The translations under genes and the position numbers were made by a program. A model generated the notes under the pieces. That model ran no database searches and was not told where the DNA came from. It was given only the letters and a program-made list of their open reading frames with translations. Shown piece after piece: positions 45,250 through 55,361 of a DNA stretch of 64,000 nucleotides. Numbering within the stretch: the stretch's first letter is position 1; the number at the start of each line of letters is the position of its first letter. This DNA comes from Candidatus Roseilinea sp. NK_OTU-006 (GTDB lineage Bacteria > Chloroflexota > Anaerolineae > J036 > Brachytrichaceae): contig NZ_JAAFGM010000003.1 in the NCBI RefSeq assembly GCF_012931985.1, positions 62,001 through 126,000 on the forward strand, given 5' to 3'.

Positions 45250-45396
45250 AATCGCCTCATGCAAGGGAGCGTGTATCCCGGTGGGTTTCCTGAGGGGCGA
45301 GACTTGGGAGGGCGCAGACGTCGCCTGGGCTTATCCCCCGCGCTGTTGCGCGTCTCCCCTGCCAGAAATGCGCGCTCGTTCCACAGAGTATGATAG

Positions 45397-46374
<978 letters not shown>

Positions 46375-46412
46375 GCTGTGAGCGACATCACGTTTTCAAA
46401 CTTAGAACGCCT

Positions 46413-48089
46413 GTGAGGAGCCTGCGCGCGTGTCTGCTCGACGAGCCGTTGCCACGGTTGATGGCGATAGCGGACTTATGGGACGTGCCGGTCGAGGCGA
46501 CCTCGGCGCATGACATGGCCGGGACGCTGGCGCTCTACATGCTTCAGCGCGAACGGTTGACAGCAGCCCGCGCATCACTGCCGCCGGATGCGCGCAGCGC
46601 GCTCGATGCCTTGGTGGCTGCGCGGGGGCGGATGCCCGCAGCAGCGTTTGAGCGGCGCTTTGGCGGCATCCGGCCAATGGGCCCCGGCCGGCTCGAGCGC
46701 GAACGCCCATGGCAATCGCCGGCTAACGCCACGGAGCAGCTATGGTATCGCGGCTTCATCTTTCGCGCCTTCGACCGGCTGAGCGGCGCACCCACCGAAG
46801 TCGTCTTCGTGCCGGGCGATATGCTTGCGCTGCTGGGCGCCGAGCCGCATGCGCCTCAGGAGGAATTCGCCGTTTCGCCGGCTCGGCCATCCGACCTGCG
46901 CCCGTCGAAGTGCCTCGATGATGTCGTCACGCTCCTGTGTTTCATCCGCAATCACGAGGTGCGAACGAAGGCCGGCGGCGGGTGGGATGCGGCGTCGCGG
47001 CAGACGGTGGCGCCCATGTTGCGTGACCCGGACGGCGCGATCGGAAACGATCCCAACGGCCGCTTCGCCTTTCTCACACACCTGCTTGCGCGTCTGGGTT
47101 GGACGCGGACAGAGCAGGGCCGGCTGCGGTTGGCCCCACAGCCGGTCGCCCGATGGTTGCAAAGCGCGCCGGAAGCCCAACGCAACGCTTTGTTCAACGC
47201 CTGGTTGAACGATCCTGAATGGAACGACCTCGCGCACGTGGACGGCTTGGCCCTGGAGATGACGCACACCTGGTCGAGCGATCCTGTGCGCACACGCCAG
47301 GGGATCGTCCGCCTGTGGGAAAGGTGGCGATCGGCGGGGGAGGACGCGACTCGCCCAATCTCCACGCCCCCCTCTCGGTTTCCCGATCCATCCCTCATCT
47401 CTGCCTTCGTCACATACGTACACGAGCATGACCCCGATTTTGCCCGGCCGGATGGGCGCTACGACACGTGGCACGTGCGCGACGCACGCACCGGTCAATT
47501 CCTGCACGGCTTCGAACACTGGGAGCGTGTGGAAGGGGCCTTGATCCGCTACATCATCGAAAAGCCGCTGCGTTGGTTGAGCGACTTAGACGACGCCGGC
47601 GCCGACCCGCCGACGCCGCCCTTCCAGGTGACCGCCGATGGCCGGATCATCATTGCGCGCCATCTGAGATATGAGCGTTTTCAGGTTGCGCGCGTAGCGG
47701 ACTGGATCGAGACGCGCGCGGATGCCTACGCCTATCGGCTCTCTCCACGCTCACTGGAGCGCGCGCGCGCGCAGGGCATCCGCGCCGGTCGCGTGATCGA
47801 GTTCTTGGAGCAAACCGGCGGTCAGGCCCTGCCGGCCGGGCTGAAGCGAGCGTTACTCCGCTGGGAAGAGCGCGGGGCTGAGCTGAGCTTGGAGACGACG
47901 GTGATCTTGCGCGCACAGGACGGCGCGACGATGGACGCGCTGTTGCGTCTGCCCCAGATGCGTCGCCTGGGGGTCGAGCGCTTAGCGCCGAATTGCGTTG
48001 CTATTCGCCCGCGCGATGTTGACGCCGCGCGCACCGTGATCATCGAAAGCGGGCTGTTGGTAGACGCGGCACAGGCATCCAGCCGCTAA
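46413..48089 (+). CDS. helicase-associated protein (XPB/Ssl2 'Helicase_C_3'-like), without ATPase motifs
   Basis: 558 residues from a GTG start. The N-terminal half is helical (LPRLMAIADLWDVP, then winged-helix-like segments). The C-terminal third contains PFQVTADGRIIIARHLRYER and SRYR-like AYRLSPRSLERARAQGIRAG, matching the domain placed beside XPB helicases in bacteria (PF13625). No Walker A or DEAD/H motif is present. It may act with an XPB helicase encoded elsewhere, but this is inference. Confidence 0.75.
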   Translation: MRSLRACLLDEPLPRLMAIADLWDVPVEATSAHDMAGTLALYMLQRERLTAARASLPPDARSALDALVAARGRMPAAAFERRFGGIRPMGPGRLERERPWQSPANATEQLWYRGFIFRAFDRLSGAPTEVVFVPGDMLALLGAEPHAPQEEFAVSPARPSDLRPSKCLDDVVTLLCFIRNHEVRTKAGGGWDAASRQTVAPMLRDPDGAIGNDPNGRFAFLTHLLARLGWTRTEQGRLRLAPQPVARWLQSAPEAQRNALFNAWLNDPEWNDLAHVDGLALEMTHTWSSDPVRTRQGIVRLWERWRSAGEDATRPISTPPSRFPDPSLISAFVTYVHEHDPDFARPDGRYDTWHVRDARTGQFLHGFEHWERVEGALIRYIIEKPLRWLSDLDDAGADPPTPPFQVTADGRIIIARHLRYERFQVARVADWIETRADAYAYRLSPRSLERARAQGIRAGRVIEFLEQTGGQALPAGLKRALLRWEERGAELSLETTVILRAQDGATMDALLRLPQMRRLGVERLAPNCVAIRPRDVDAARTVIIESGLLVDAAQASSR

Positions 48090-48147
48090 GATGCAGCGCG
48101 CTGCTCAGAAGCTTCGCTCCCTACCAGACGACAAGAGGCGTCCTGGT

Positions 48148-48153
48148 TATAAT
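48148..48153 (+). promoter_or_regulatory. -10 box of the prfA leader transcript
   Basis: Consensus TATAAT 162 bases before the prfA start. Transcription would begin near 48160 and include the structured leader at 48180-48251. Confidence 0.5.
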
Positions 48154-48179
48154 GTCGCGCAGTTTTAATGCTGCATTAG

Positions 48180-48251
48180 CCGCCCCGCCCGAGTGACAGC
48201 CCGCAGGCCGGTCACGGCGCTGCGCTCGTCGCATTGGCGAGGCGGTTTTTT
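48180..48251 (+). promoter_or_regulatory. structured leader with attenuator-like terminator before prfA
   Basis: ccgcccgcc-type arm (48180-48189) pairs with ggcgaggcgg (48236-48245, one mismatch) and is followed by TTTTTT (48246-48251). Inside it gtgac (48193-48197) pairs with gtcac (48211-48215). The end looks like a rho-independent terminator 64 bases ahead of prfA, so either the leader attenuates prfA or it is a short independent RNA. No known riboswitch class was recognised. Confidence 0.55.
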
Positions 48252-48314
48252 GACGACGGCGCTCTTCGTCTCTCGCTAGCGGGGAGCAAGGCCGCACATC
48301 TTCTCACAGCTTCT

Positions 48315-49379
48315 ATGGAAGACAAGCTGGCAGGCATCGAACGGAGATACGAGGAACTCGCGCAACGGATGGCCGATCCGGAGCTGACCAACGACTATGC
48401 GCGCTACGCAGAAGTTGCGCGTCAGCACAGCGAGTTAGAGCCGATCGTGCAGAAGTACCGCGAGTGGCAGCGCGTCCGACAAGAGCTGGCCGATAACGCG
48501 CTATTAGCCGAGGGCAAGGACGAGCTGGCTGAGCTGGCGCGCCTGGAGCTGGAGCCGCTGCGCGAGCGCGCCGCTGCGCTGGAGCAGGAACTCAAGCTTC
48601 TGCTTGCGCCCAAGGATCCCCGGGATGAGCGCAGCGTGATCATGGAGATCCGCGCCGGCGCCGGCGGCGAGGAGGCGGCGTTGTTCGCTGCCGACCTCTT
48701 TCGCATGTACAGCCGTTACGCCGAGAACCATCGTTGGAAGGTCGAGCTGATTGATGCCAACGAAACCGGCATCGGTGGCTTCAGAGAGATCATCTTTGCC
48801 GTCAAGGGCAAAGGGGCGTACTCCCGGCTGAAGTTCGAGAGCGGCGTGCATCGGGTGCAGCGCGTGCCGGCTACCGAGGCCAGCGGCCGCATCCATACCA
48901 GCACGGTCACCGTGGCGGTGCTGCCGGAGGTGGATGAGGTCGAGGTCAACATCCCGCCAAGCGATATCGAGATCGAGACCTTCCGCTCGCGCGGCGCGGG
49001 CGGCCAAAACGTGCAGAAGAACGAGAGCGCCGTGCGCATCACCCACAAGCCGACCGGCATTGTTGTGGCCGTGCAGGATGAGCGCAGCCAAACCCAAAAC
49101 CGGCTGCGCGCCATGGCCATTTTGCGTGCGCGGCTCTATGAGATCGAACAGAGCAAGCTGGCCAGTGCGCTAGCGCAGCAGAAGCGCGAACAGATCGGCA
49201 CCGGCGAGCGCAGTGAGAAGATCCGCACCTACAACTACCCGCAGAATCGTGTGACCGACCACCGCATCGGCCTGGACGTGTATCGCTTGCCGGAGGTGCT
49301 GGAAGGCGACCTCGACGTGTTCATTGACGAACTGATCGTCCGCGAGCAGGCCGAGCGATTGCAGGCGGCGGGGATGTGA
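48315..49379 (+). CDS. prfA: peptide chain release factor 1
   Basis: Reads UAA and UAG. 354 residues, N-terminal coiled domain, codon-recognition region [20 protein letters not shown] (RF1-type PxT, not RF2 SPF) and the GGQ loop [23 protein letters not shown]. The ATG at 48315 begins [15 protein letters not shown]. Because RF2, not RF1, ends translation at UGA, Sec insertion competes with a different factor. Followed by prmC, which methylates the GGQ Gln. Confidence 0.96.
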   Translation: MEDKLAGIERRYEELAQRMADPELTNDYARYAEVARQHSELEPIVQKYREWQRVRQELADNALLAEGKDELAELARLELEPLRERAAALEQELKLLLAPKDPRDERSVIMEIRAGAGGEEAALFAADLFRMYSRYAENHRWKVELIDANETGIGGFREIIFAVKGKGAYSRLKFESGVHRVQRVPATEASGRIHTSTVTVAVLPEVDEVEVNIPPSDIEIETFRSRGAGGQNVQKNESAVRITHKPTGIVVAVQDERSQTQNRLRAMAILRARLYEIEQSKLASALAQQKREQIGTGERSEKIRTYNYPQNRVTDHRIGLDVYRLPEVLEGDLDVFIDELIVREQAERLQAAGM

Positions 49380-49409
49380 TCAATCGGGAGCGCCGGTTGG
49401 AGATCGGAC

Positions 49410-50303
49410 TTGGACGAAGATATTCGCACCGCCCTGCGCGCGGCGATTGCGCAGCTCGACGCCGCGCGCGTAGACGCGCCGACCACGACGGCGCGCCTGT
49501 TGCTGGCGCACGTGCTCGACAAACCCAAAGCGTGGCTCGTCGCGCATGGCGATGCGCAGCTCGACGCTGCAGCGCGGGAGCGCTTTGGGGCGCTGTTGCG
49601 GCGCGTGGTCGCGCGCGAGCCGCTCGCCTACGTCCTCGGCTCTCGCGAGTTCTACGGCCTCGACCTGAGCGTGGATCGGCGGGTGCTGATCCCACGGCCG
49701 GAGACGGAGAGGCTCGTCGAGCTGGCGCTCGACGAACTCCAGGTCATCCATCTCAGCCCCCACCGCCGCCCCGCTCGATTTTCGGTCTTGGATGTGGGCA
49801 CCGGCAGCGGCGCGATTCCCATTGCGATCGCCAAGCATGTGCCGGATGTGTGCATCCTGGCGACCGACATCAGCGCTGACGCGCTGGCCGTAGCGCGCTT
49901 GAACGCCAGGCGACACGGCGTCGCCGATCGCATCACCCTGTTACAGGCTGACCTGCTGGACGGCCTGGTCGCACTGCCCCCCATCATCACGGCCAACTTG
50001 CCCTATGTCACGCGCGAGGAAATCGAAGGATTGCCGCCGGAGATCCAAGCGCACGAGCCACGCATCGCGCTCGACGGCGGCGATGACGGCCTGGCGCTGG
50101 TGCGACGGCTGCTGGCGCAGATTGCCGCGCGCATGACGAGGGGCGATGGCACCGCGCAGCCGCGCGCCGCCTTTCTGGAAATCGGTGCGTCTCAGGGGCC
50201 GGCCGCCCTGGCGGCTGCGCGAACCCTACTGCCGCAGGCGCAGGCGGAGATTAAAAAAGACCTGGCCGGCTTAGACCGCGTGTTGGCCCTTCGCCTTGCA
50301 TGA
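49410..50303 (+). CDS. prmC: release factor glutamine methyltransferase
   Basis: Methylates the GGQ glutamine of RF1/RF2. 297 residues from a TTG start: N-terminal helical bundle (TARLLLAHVLDKPKAWLVAH), REPLAYVLGSREFYGLDL, DVGTGSGAIPIAIA, and the catalytic motif ANLPYV where most family members have NPPY. Position 30 bases behind prfA supports the assignment. Confidence 0.94.
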   Translation: MDEDIRTALRAAIAQLDAARVDAPTTTARLLLAHVLDKPKAWLVAHGDAQLDAAARERFGALLRRVVAREPLAYVLGSREFYGLDLSVDRRVLIPRPETERLVELALDELQVIHLSPHRRPARFSVLDVGTGSGAIPIAIAKHVPDVCILATDISADALAVARLNARRHGVADRITLLQADLLDGLVALPPIITANLPYVTREEIEGLPPEIQAHEPRIALDGGDDGLALVRRLLAQIAARMTRGDGTAQPRAAFLEIGASQGPAALAAARTLLPQAQAEIKKDLAGLDRVLALRLA

Positions 50304-50361
50304 GTGACGCTTTGCGATCAACAGTGATGGGCCACCTGCCGTCCGTGACCCAATATCGAGC

Positions 50362-51186
50362 ATGAGCCACCCCACAGCGCCCTTCGCCCTGATCGCCCTC
50401 GATCTCGATGGCACCACCGTCCGCCAGGACATGACCGTATCGCCGCGCGTGCTGCGCGCAGCGCAGATGGCCATGCAGCGCGGCGCACGGGTGACTATCG
50501 CCACCGGCCGCAACGTGCCCAGCACGCGACCATTTGCGGCGCTTTTCGGCGCCAATGCGCCGGTCATCTGCCAGCAAGGTGGGGTGATCTACGACTACCG
50601 CAGCGAAACTGCGCTCCTGCGCATCACCCTGCCGTATGCGCTGACGTGCGAGCTGATCGCGCTCGAAGCTCAGCACCCCGAATGGCGCGTCGTGATGTAT
50701 CAGGACGAGCGCATTTTCGTCAGCGACGGCGAATTCTTCCGACACATCCACAGCCTGATCGGCTTTGAGCCTGCCGTCGTGCGTGACCTGTGCGCTGTGC
50801 TCGACGGACGCGATGCCGACAAAGTACTGTTCACAATCGAGCCTGATGACGCGCCGCGCGCGCTGGCGCATCTGCGCGCATTGGTCGGCGACCGCGCGAC
50901 CGTGGTGCAGTCTCATGCCCACTTTGTGGAAGTGAACCCGCTCGGCGCTGACAAAGGCAGCGCGCTGCGCTGGTTGGCCAACCGGCTGAGCGTGCCGCGC
51001 GAGCGCGTCATGGCGATCGGCGATCAAGGCAACGACGCCACGATGGTCGCCTGGGCCGGCTTCGGTGTGGCGATGGGCAACGGCAACGACGTGACCAAAG
51101 CGGTCGCCGACTGGATCGCCCCCGGCATCGAGGAGGATGGCGCAGCGGTCGCGATCGAGAAATTCGTGCTCGGGAGCGAAGGATGA
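50362..51186 (+). CDS. HAD-superfamily phosphatase, Cof type (IIB)
   Basis: 274 residues. Motif I IALDLDGTTV, motif II TIATGRN, Lys in ADKGSALRWLA and motif IV MAIGDQGNDATMVAWAG. The capping domain of subclass IIB lies between. Such enzymes dephosphorylate sugar phosphates or flavin precursors; the substrate is not assignable. Confidence 0.92.
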   Translation: MSHPTAPFALIALDLDGTTVRQDMTVSPRVLRAAQMAMQRGARVTIATGRNVPSTRPFAALFGANAPVICQQGGVIYDYRSETALLRITLPYALTCELIALEAQHPEWRVVMYQDERIFVSDGEFFRHIHSLIGFEPAVVRDLCAVLDGRDADKVLFTIEPDDAPRALAHLRALVGDRATVVQSHAHFVEVNPLGADKGSALRWLANRLSVPRERVMAIGDQGNDATMVAWAGFGVAMGNGNDVTKAVADWIAPGIEEDGAAVAIEKFVLGSEG

Positions 51187-51211
51187 ATCATCCGGGATTC
51201 ACGCCTGGTCG

Positions 51212-51541
51212 CTAACGCCCCGACCGATGTTCTTTGCGCGCGATTCCTCGGCCGGGCGCGCCTGGTAGTCGGGCGCCTTCTGTAACAGCGGTCGCCGGCG
51301 GCGGTGAGAAGGCAGCGCGCATGCCCGGCAGGTGCGCTGCGCCGCCGGCTCCGGCGATGATTACCTGCAAGCCGCGCGTGCGTGCGGTTTTGCCATAGGC
51401 TGCTATGTCGTTCGGCGCGCGATGCGCCGAGACGATGCGCATCTCATCAGGCACGCCGAACTGCTCGCACCCTTCAGCGGCGGTTCGCATCGTCGGCAGA
51501 TCGCTGTCGCTGCCCATCACGATGCCACCCAGAGGAGGATG
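51212..51541 (-). pseudogene. truncated purE (N5-CAIR mutase) pseudogene
   Basis: The N-terminal 70 residues are clear Pur[37 protein letters not shown] and [15 protein letters not shown], the CAIR-binding Ser, His and Gly motifs. After that the frame becomes random ([14 protein letters not shown]) and ends at 51212. The next 80 residues of the enzyme, including the conserved Asn/Gly loop, are missing. The 5' end also lacks a start in the expected place. The gene is not functional, so PurE activity must be encoded elsewhere. Confidence 0.85.
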
Positions 51542-51614
51542 CGGGAGAGGGAAAGTCCTGTCGCGCGTCCATCATGGGTCTTGGGCGTTGCAGGTTAAGT
51601 GCCGCTGCGCACAC

Positions 51615-52595
51615 TCACCATTTGCGTTGCTGGCTCAACTCCTCGCGCAGCCGCAAATAGGAATCGTAGCGCGCCTGGCTGATCTCGCCGCGCCTGAGCG
51701 CACGGATCACGGCGCAGCCCGGTTCGTGCGTGTGCGTGCAATCCGAGAATTCACACTGGCTGACCAGCGGCGCAATCTCGCGGTAGTAGCCGTCTAATTC
51801 TTCGGCCTGCACGTCCCAGACGGCGTAGGCGCGGATGCCCGGCGTGTCGGCGATCCAGCTACATTCGTCGAGCTGCACCAGCTCCGGCACCACCGTCGTG
51901 TGCCGGCCCTTCTTCAACGCTTCGCTGATGCGCCCAACCTCTTTGCCCAGGCCGGGCTTGAGCGCGTTCAGCAAGCTGCTCTTACCCACGCCGCTCTTGC
52001 CGGTGAGCACGCTGAGCTTGCCATGCAGTCGCTCGCGCAGTCGCGCGATGCCCGCATACGCTGGATGATCGGCATGTGTAGACGTGTAGATCACCTCGTA
52101 GCCCAACTGCTCGTAGGTCGCGAACATCGCGCGCGCCGCGTCTAAGCCCACCAGGTCCACTTTGCTGGCGACAATCACTGTCGATAACTGCTGCGCCTCC
52201 GCCCCGACCAGATAGCGGTCGAGCATGCGCGGATGGAACTCCGGCTCGGCGCACGCGAAGACGAAAACCGCCATGTCCACATTCGCGACGATCACCTGGC
52301 GGATCTGCTGGCCCGGTTTGCCGCGCGCTGTGAACACCGGATCAAGCCGCGACAATGTGCGTCCACGTGGCGCGACGGCAATAATGCGCCCGTTCACCAG
52401 CCCCTCGCTCTTCACCGGCTCCACCGTCACCCGGTCGCCGACGGCCAACGCGTCCTCTTCGTGCTTGCTTTGGGTCAGCCGACCGGCAGCTTTGCAGACG
52501 AACCGGCGGCCGTCGTCGCAGTGCACGGTGAAGAAGCCGCTCTGCGCTTTGATCACCCGTCCGTGCTGAGCTATCGGTTTGCTTTCGTCACTCAT
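51615..52595 (-). CDS. rsgA: ribosome small-subunit GTPase RsgA
   Basis: Late 30S assembly factor, 326 residues. OB-fold first, then a circularly permuted GTPase: G4 ASKVDL before G1 LTGKSGVGKSSLLN, and G3 ADTPG. Zinc knuckle C-x5-C-x-H-x5-C (CEFSDCTHTHEPGC) near the end. Its start overlaps the stop of the PBP gene by 8 bases. Confidence 0.96.
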   Translation of the reverse strand: MSDESKPIAQHGRVIKAQSGFFTVHCDDGRRFVCKAAGRLTQSKHEEDALAVGDRVTVEPVKSEGLVNGRIIAVAPRGRTLSRLDPVFTARGKPGQQIRQVIVANVDMAVFVFACAEPEFHPRMLDRYLVGAEAQQLSTVIVASKVDLVGLDAARAMFATYEQLGYEVIYTSTHADHPAYAGIARLRERLHGKLSVLTGKSGVGKSSLLNALKPGLGKEVGRISEALKKGRHTTVVPELVQLDECSWIADTPGIRAYAVWDVQAEELDGYYREIAPLVSQCEFSDCTHTHEPGCAVIRALRRGEISQARYDSYLRLREELSQQRKW

Positions 52596-54777
52596 TTGCT
52601 CTTCGATCGCGCGGCGTGGGGGAGATCGCCAAACCGTAGTAAGCCTCGATGATTTGACGCACTAACGGCGCGGCATAGCTCGACCCCTCGCCGATGTTCT
52701 CCAACAGCGCAGTGACAATGATCTCTGGCGCGTCGGCAGGCGCGTAGGCCGTGAACCAGGCGAAGGGCTGCGCATCACCGCCGGCCTGCGCCGTGCCGCT
52801 CTTGCCGGCGACGATCAGCCGGCGCGCGCTTGCGCGTGACTGCGCCGGCATGCGGTGGCATGGGACGACGCGGCCCTCGGCGTCGAAGCAGTAGTCAAAG
52901 CCGGCGAAGCGATACGTCGTCGTCCCGAATCGCGCGTCGCGCGTCACGCCAATCATGCCGCGTTGAATCGCCTCGAGCGTGGCCGGGGGAAGCGGCAGAC
53001 GGGCGACGGGGTCCGCGCTGGGCTTCGGGCGCGGCGAAGCAATGAGATACGGGCGCCGCATGAGGCCGCCGTTGGCAATGGCGGCGGTCATCTGCGCGAC
53101 CTGCAGCGGTGTGACCAACATGAAGCCCTGGCCCACTGCCAAGTTGACAGTGTCGCCGCCCGTCCACGCTTCGCCGAGCGCCTGCCGCTTCCAGTCTGGG
53201 TCGGGCACCAACCCGGCCGCTTCGGGCAGCTCGATGCCCGTGCGCGCCCCGAAGCCGAACTTGCGGGCATACGCGCTCAACACATAGGCGCTCTTCTCCT
53301 GCAGCCGCTTGCCTACCTCGTAGAACACGACGTTGCATGACGCCGTGAGGCCGACCTGTAGGCTGATGCGCCCATGGCCGCTGCGCAGCCAGCACGTTTT
53401 GCGAAACGCGACGCCGTAGCCGTCCCAGAAGCCGGGGTCGCGGAACACCTCATCGGGCGTCGTGACGCCTTCGCCGATGCCGGCGGCCATCGTCACCATC
53501 TTGAAGGTCGAGCCGGGTGGATATTGTCCTTGCGTGGCGCGATTGAGCAGGGCGCCTTCCCGAATCGCTCGGTCGGTGATGTTGGTCTGCGAGAAGGTGG
53601 GCGAACTGGCCATCGCCAGCACAGCCGAGTCCTCGGCGCGCAGCACCACCACCGCGCCGCGACGTTCGCCCAGCAAGCGCTGCGCCGCAAGCTGCAAGGC
53701 AGGGCTAATGGTGAGCGTGACATCGCGGCCCTGGACGGCTGGCCGCTCCGCCAGGACGGTCAGATAGCCGCCGGAGAAGAGCTTCAACACCCCGCCCGGC
53801 GCGCCCCCGATGAGCGCATCGGCGGCGGCTTCGATGCCGGACAGCCCAATTTGTTCATCACCCTGGAAGCCGCGCGCGCGATACGCCGCCAGCGACTCCG
53901 GCGGGATAAATCCGACGAGGCCGACGACGTGCGGCGCGAGGTCCGGGTGGGGATAGTGTCGTTGAAAGCGCGAGCGCACGCTCATCGCCGGAAAGCGTTT
54001 GATCTGATCGTAGTATTCGTCTATCAACGCCTCGTCCACATCGGCGATGGGCGAGAACCAGTCTTTCGGTTGATTGGCGTATTTCGCTTTGATCTCCTCC
54101 GGCGCGCGTCGCGTGATTTGGCTGAGCAGGTCGAGCAGGCGCTGCTCTTCGTCGGGGCCGGCAATCGCGCCGCGCTGCACGCCGATCGTGAGGAACTCGC
54201 GCTGGGTGGCGAGCGGGGTGCCGTCGGCGGCATAGATCGCGCCCCGGGTGCTTTCTTCGCGCTCCATGCGCAGCGTGCCACTCGCGAGGCCGGGGATGAT
54301 GACGTCCGGCGTCCACCTCGCGCGCCAATCGGCCGCCGAGGGGTCGAAGACTAACCCGAGCGTGCTGGTCACCTCAAACGCCCCAACCAAGCTGCTTTCC
54401 CAGCGCGTGACGAGCGTGGCGGCGGCGCGCTCATCCTGATACAGCAGCCCGCCGCGCAGTTGCGTTGCCGTGCGCGTAGCGAGGGCGATGGCGCGCGCGG
54501 CTTCATAGCGGCTGCGCAGCTCATCGGCGTCCGTCAACTCGGCGCGCGAAGACGCATCGAGCAAGGTGAACGCAGCGACGAAGTCTTGCCGGTTGATTGC
54601 GTCAACGAAGGCGTCGGCCACCGCGGCTGCAGAGAGCAGCTTTCGAGCGGGTGGGCGGGTCGGCGAAGCAGGCGATGTCGTAGGGAACGGGGGATCGAGC
54701 GTGGGCGTCGAATTCACGCACGAGGCCGCGACGACTGACGCAGCAGCCCAGGCGACCAAGGCTTGTCTCAGTTTCAT
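52588..54777 (-). CDS. class B penicillin-binding protein (PBP2/MecA-like), lipoprotein-type N-terminus
   Basis: About 729 residues; peptidoglycan transpeptidase on the outer face. Signal with lipobox VVAASC, an NTF2-like MecA_N domain (DAFVDAINRQDFVAAFTLLD), PBP dimerisation domain and transpeptidase with S423-T-F-K, S480-C-N and K659-S-G. GSSYAAPLVRQIIEAYYG ends it. The MecA_N domain is common outside resistant staphylococci, so it does not by itself indicate drug resistance. It overlaps rsgA. Confidence 0.93.
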   Translation of the reverse strand: MKLRQALVAWAAASVVAASCVNSTPTLDPPFPTTSPASPTRPPARKLLSAAAVADAFVDAINRQDFVAAFTLLDASSRAELTDADELRSRYEAARAIALATRTATQLRGGLLYQDERAAATLVTRWESSLVGAFEVTSTLGLVFDPSAADWRARWTPDVIIPGLASGTLRMEREESTRGAIYAADGTPLATQREFLTIGVQRGAIAGPDEEQRLLDLLSQITRRAPEEIKAKYANQPKDWFSPIADVDEALIDEYYDQIKRFPAMSVRSRFQRHYPHPDLAPHVVGLVGFIPPESLAAYRARGFQGDEQIGLSGIEAAADALIGGAPGGVLKLFSGGYLTVLAERPAVQGRDVTLTISPALQLAAQRLLGERRGAVVVLRAEDSAVLAMASSPTFSQTNITDRAIREGALLNRATQGQYPPGSTFKMVTMAAGIGEGVTTPDEVFRDPGFWDGYGVAFRKTCWLRSGHGRISLQVGLTASCNVVFYEVGKRLQEKSAYVLSAYARKFGFGARTGIELPEAAGLVPDPDWKRQALGEAWTGGDTVNLAVGQGFMLVTPLQVAQMTAAIANGGLMRRPYLIASPRPKPSADPVARLPLPPATLEAIQRGMIGVTRDARFGTTTYRFAGFDYCFDAEGRVVPCHRMPAQSRASARRLIVAGKSGTAQAGGDAQPFAWFTAYAPADAPEIIVTALLENIGEGSSYAAPLVRQIIEAYYGLAISPTPRDRRANE

Positions 54778-54859
54778 GCGCGTTCGACCTGTGCTCACCA
54801 CGCGATGCGAAACGTGACGATTGTAACTGCTTGGCCACCGCATCACGCTCAACTGCACA

Positions 54860-55060
54860 TTGTGGGGCGAGCTGGCATACCCGCTCGGTGGGAAGGTCCT
54901 CTACGAGCGCGTGCAGTTGGCTGTGCTGCGGCGGGCAGGTCTGGCGACATGCCGGCGAGCAGGCTGGCAAATCGTCTATCGGCGGGCCGATCGTCGCATC
55001 CTGGGCCTCAGCGCCGACGCGCAGGGCATCGCCGGCCCTGTTCAGGAAGCAGGCAGCCTA
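54860..55060 (+). pseudogene. remnant of an ArsR-family repressor
   Basis: The frame around 54914-55034 reads LAVLRRAGLATCRRAGWQ and VYRRADRRILGL, matching the C-terminal wing of ArsR/SmtB regulators (in which the wing normally reads RREGR..YYRLADP). The N-terminal HTH is unrecognisable and there is no plausible start. Followed by broken thioredoxin and permease genes, the usual partners. Confidence 0.6.
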
Positions 55061-55061
55061 A

Positions 55062-55330
55062 CGGGTCACTGCATTCAATCGGCAAATCCACCAGAAGGAT
55101 GTCAAAGTGCTTGGCTCGGGGTGCGCCAACTGCAAACGGCTTGAACAGGCCGTGCAGCGAGTCGCCGACGCGATCGGAATCGCGATAGAGGTCGAAAAGG
55201 TCACGAACTACGCAAAGATTGGGACGTGCTATAGACGCCTGGGGTGGTGGTCAACGGGAAACTCGTCGTCGCCGGCCGCATCCCATCCGATGAGGAGATC
55301 GCCCGGCTGCCGAAGCCCGCGCCAGGACTC
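55062..55330 (+). pseudogene. broken small redox-active disulfide protein (thioredoxin_3 type)
   Basis: Frame one reads VKVLGSGCANCKRLEQAVQ, the CxxC domain of the TM0996/MTH895-type mini-thioredoxins, up to EVEKVTNYAKIG. The remainder of the family (TPGVVVNGKLVVAGRIPSD, EEIARL) continues in another frame from about 55237, after a small deletion with a TAG nearby. No start codon is found in the expected place (a TAA sits at 55059-55061). Confidence 0.8.
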
Positions 55331-55361
55331 CGCGCATGGCGTTCACGTAAGAGAGACGGCC

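Noticed and set aside
49410-50303. prmC as a non-functional copy because of NLPY instead of NPPY
   Set aside because: All other motifs and the prfA context are normal; Leu at this position is tolerated in related methyltransferases.
53374-54354. Plus-strand open frame of 326 codons opposite the penicillin-binding protein
   Set aside because: Shadow composition; the transpeptidase motifs on the minus strand are complete.
52588-54777. Methicillin-resistance gene because of the MecA_N domain
   Set aside because: MecA_N-containing class B PBPs are common housekeeping enzymes; nothing indicates resistance.
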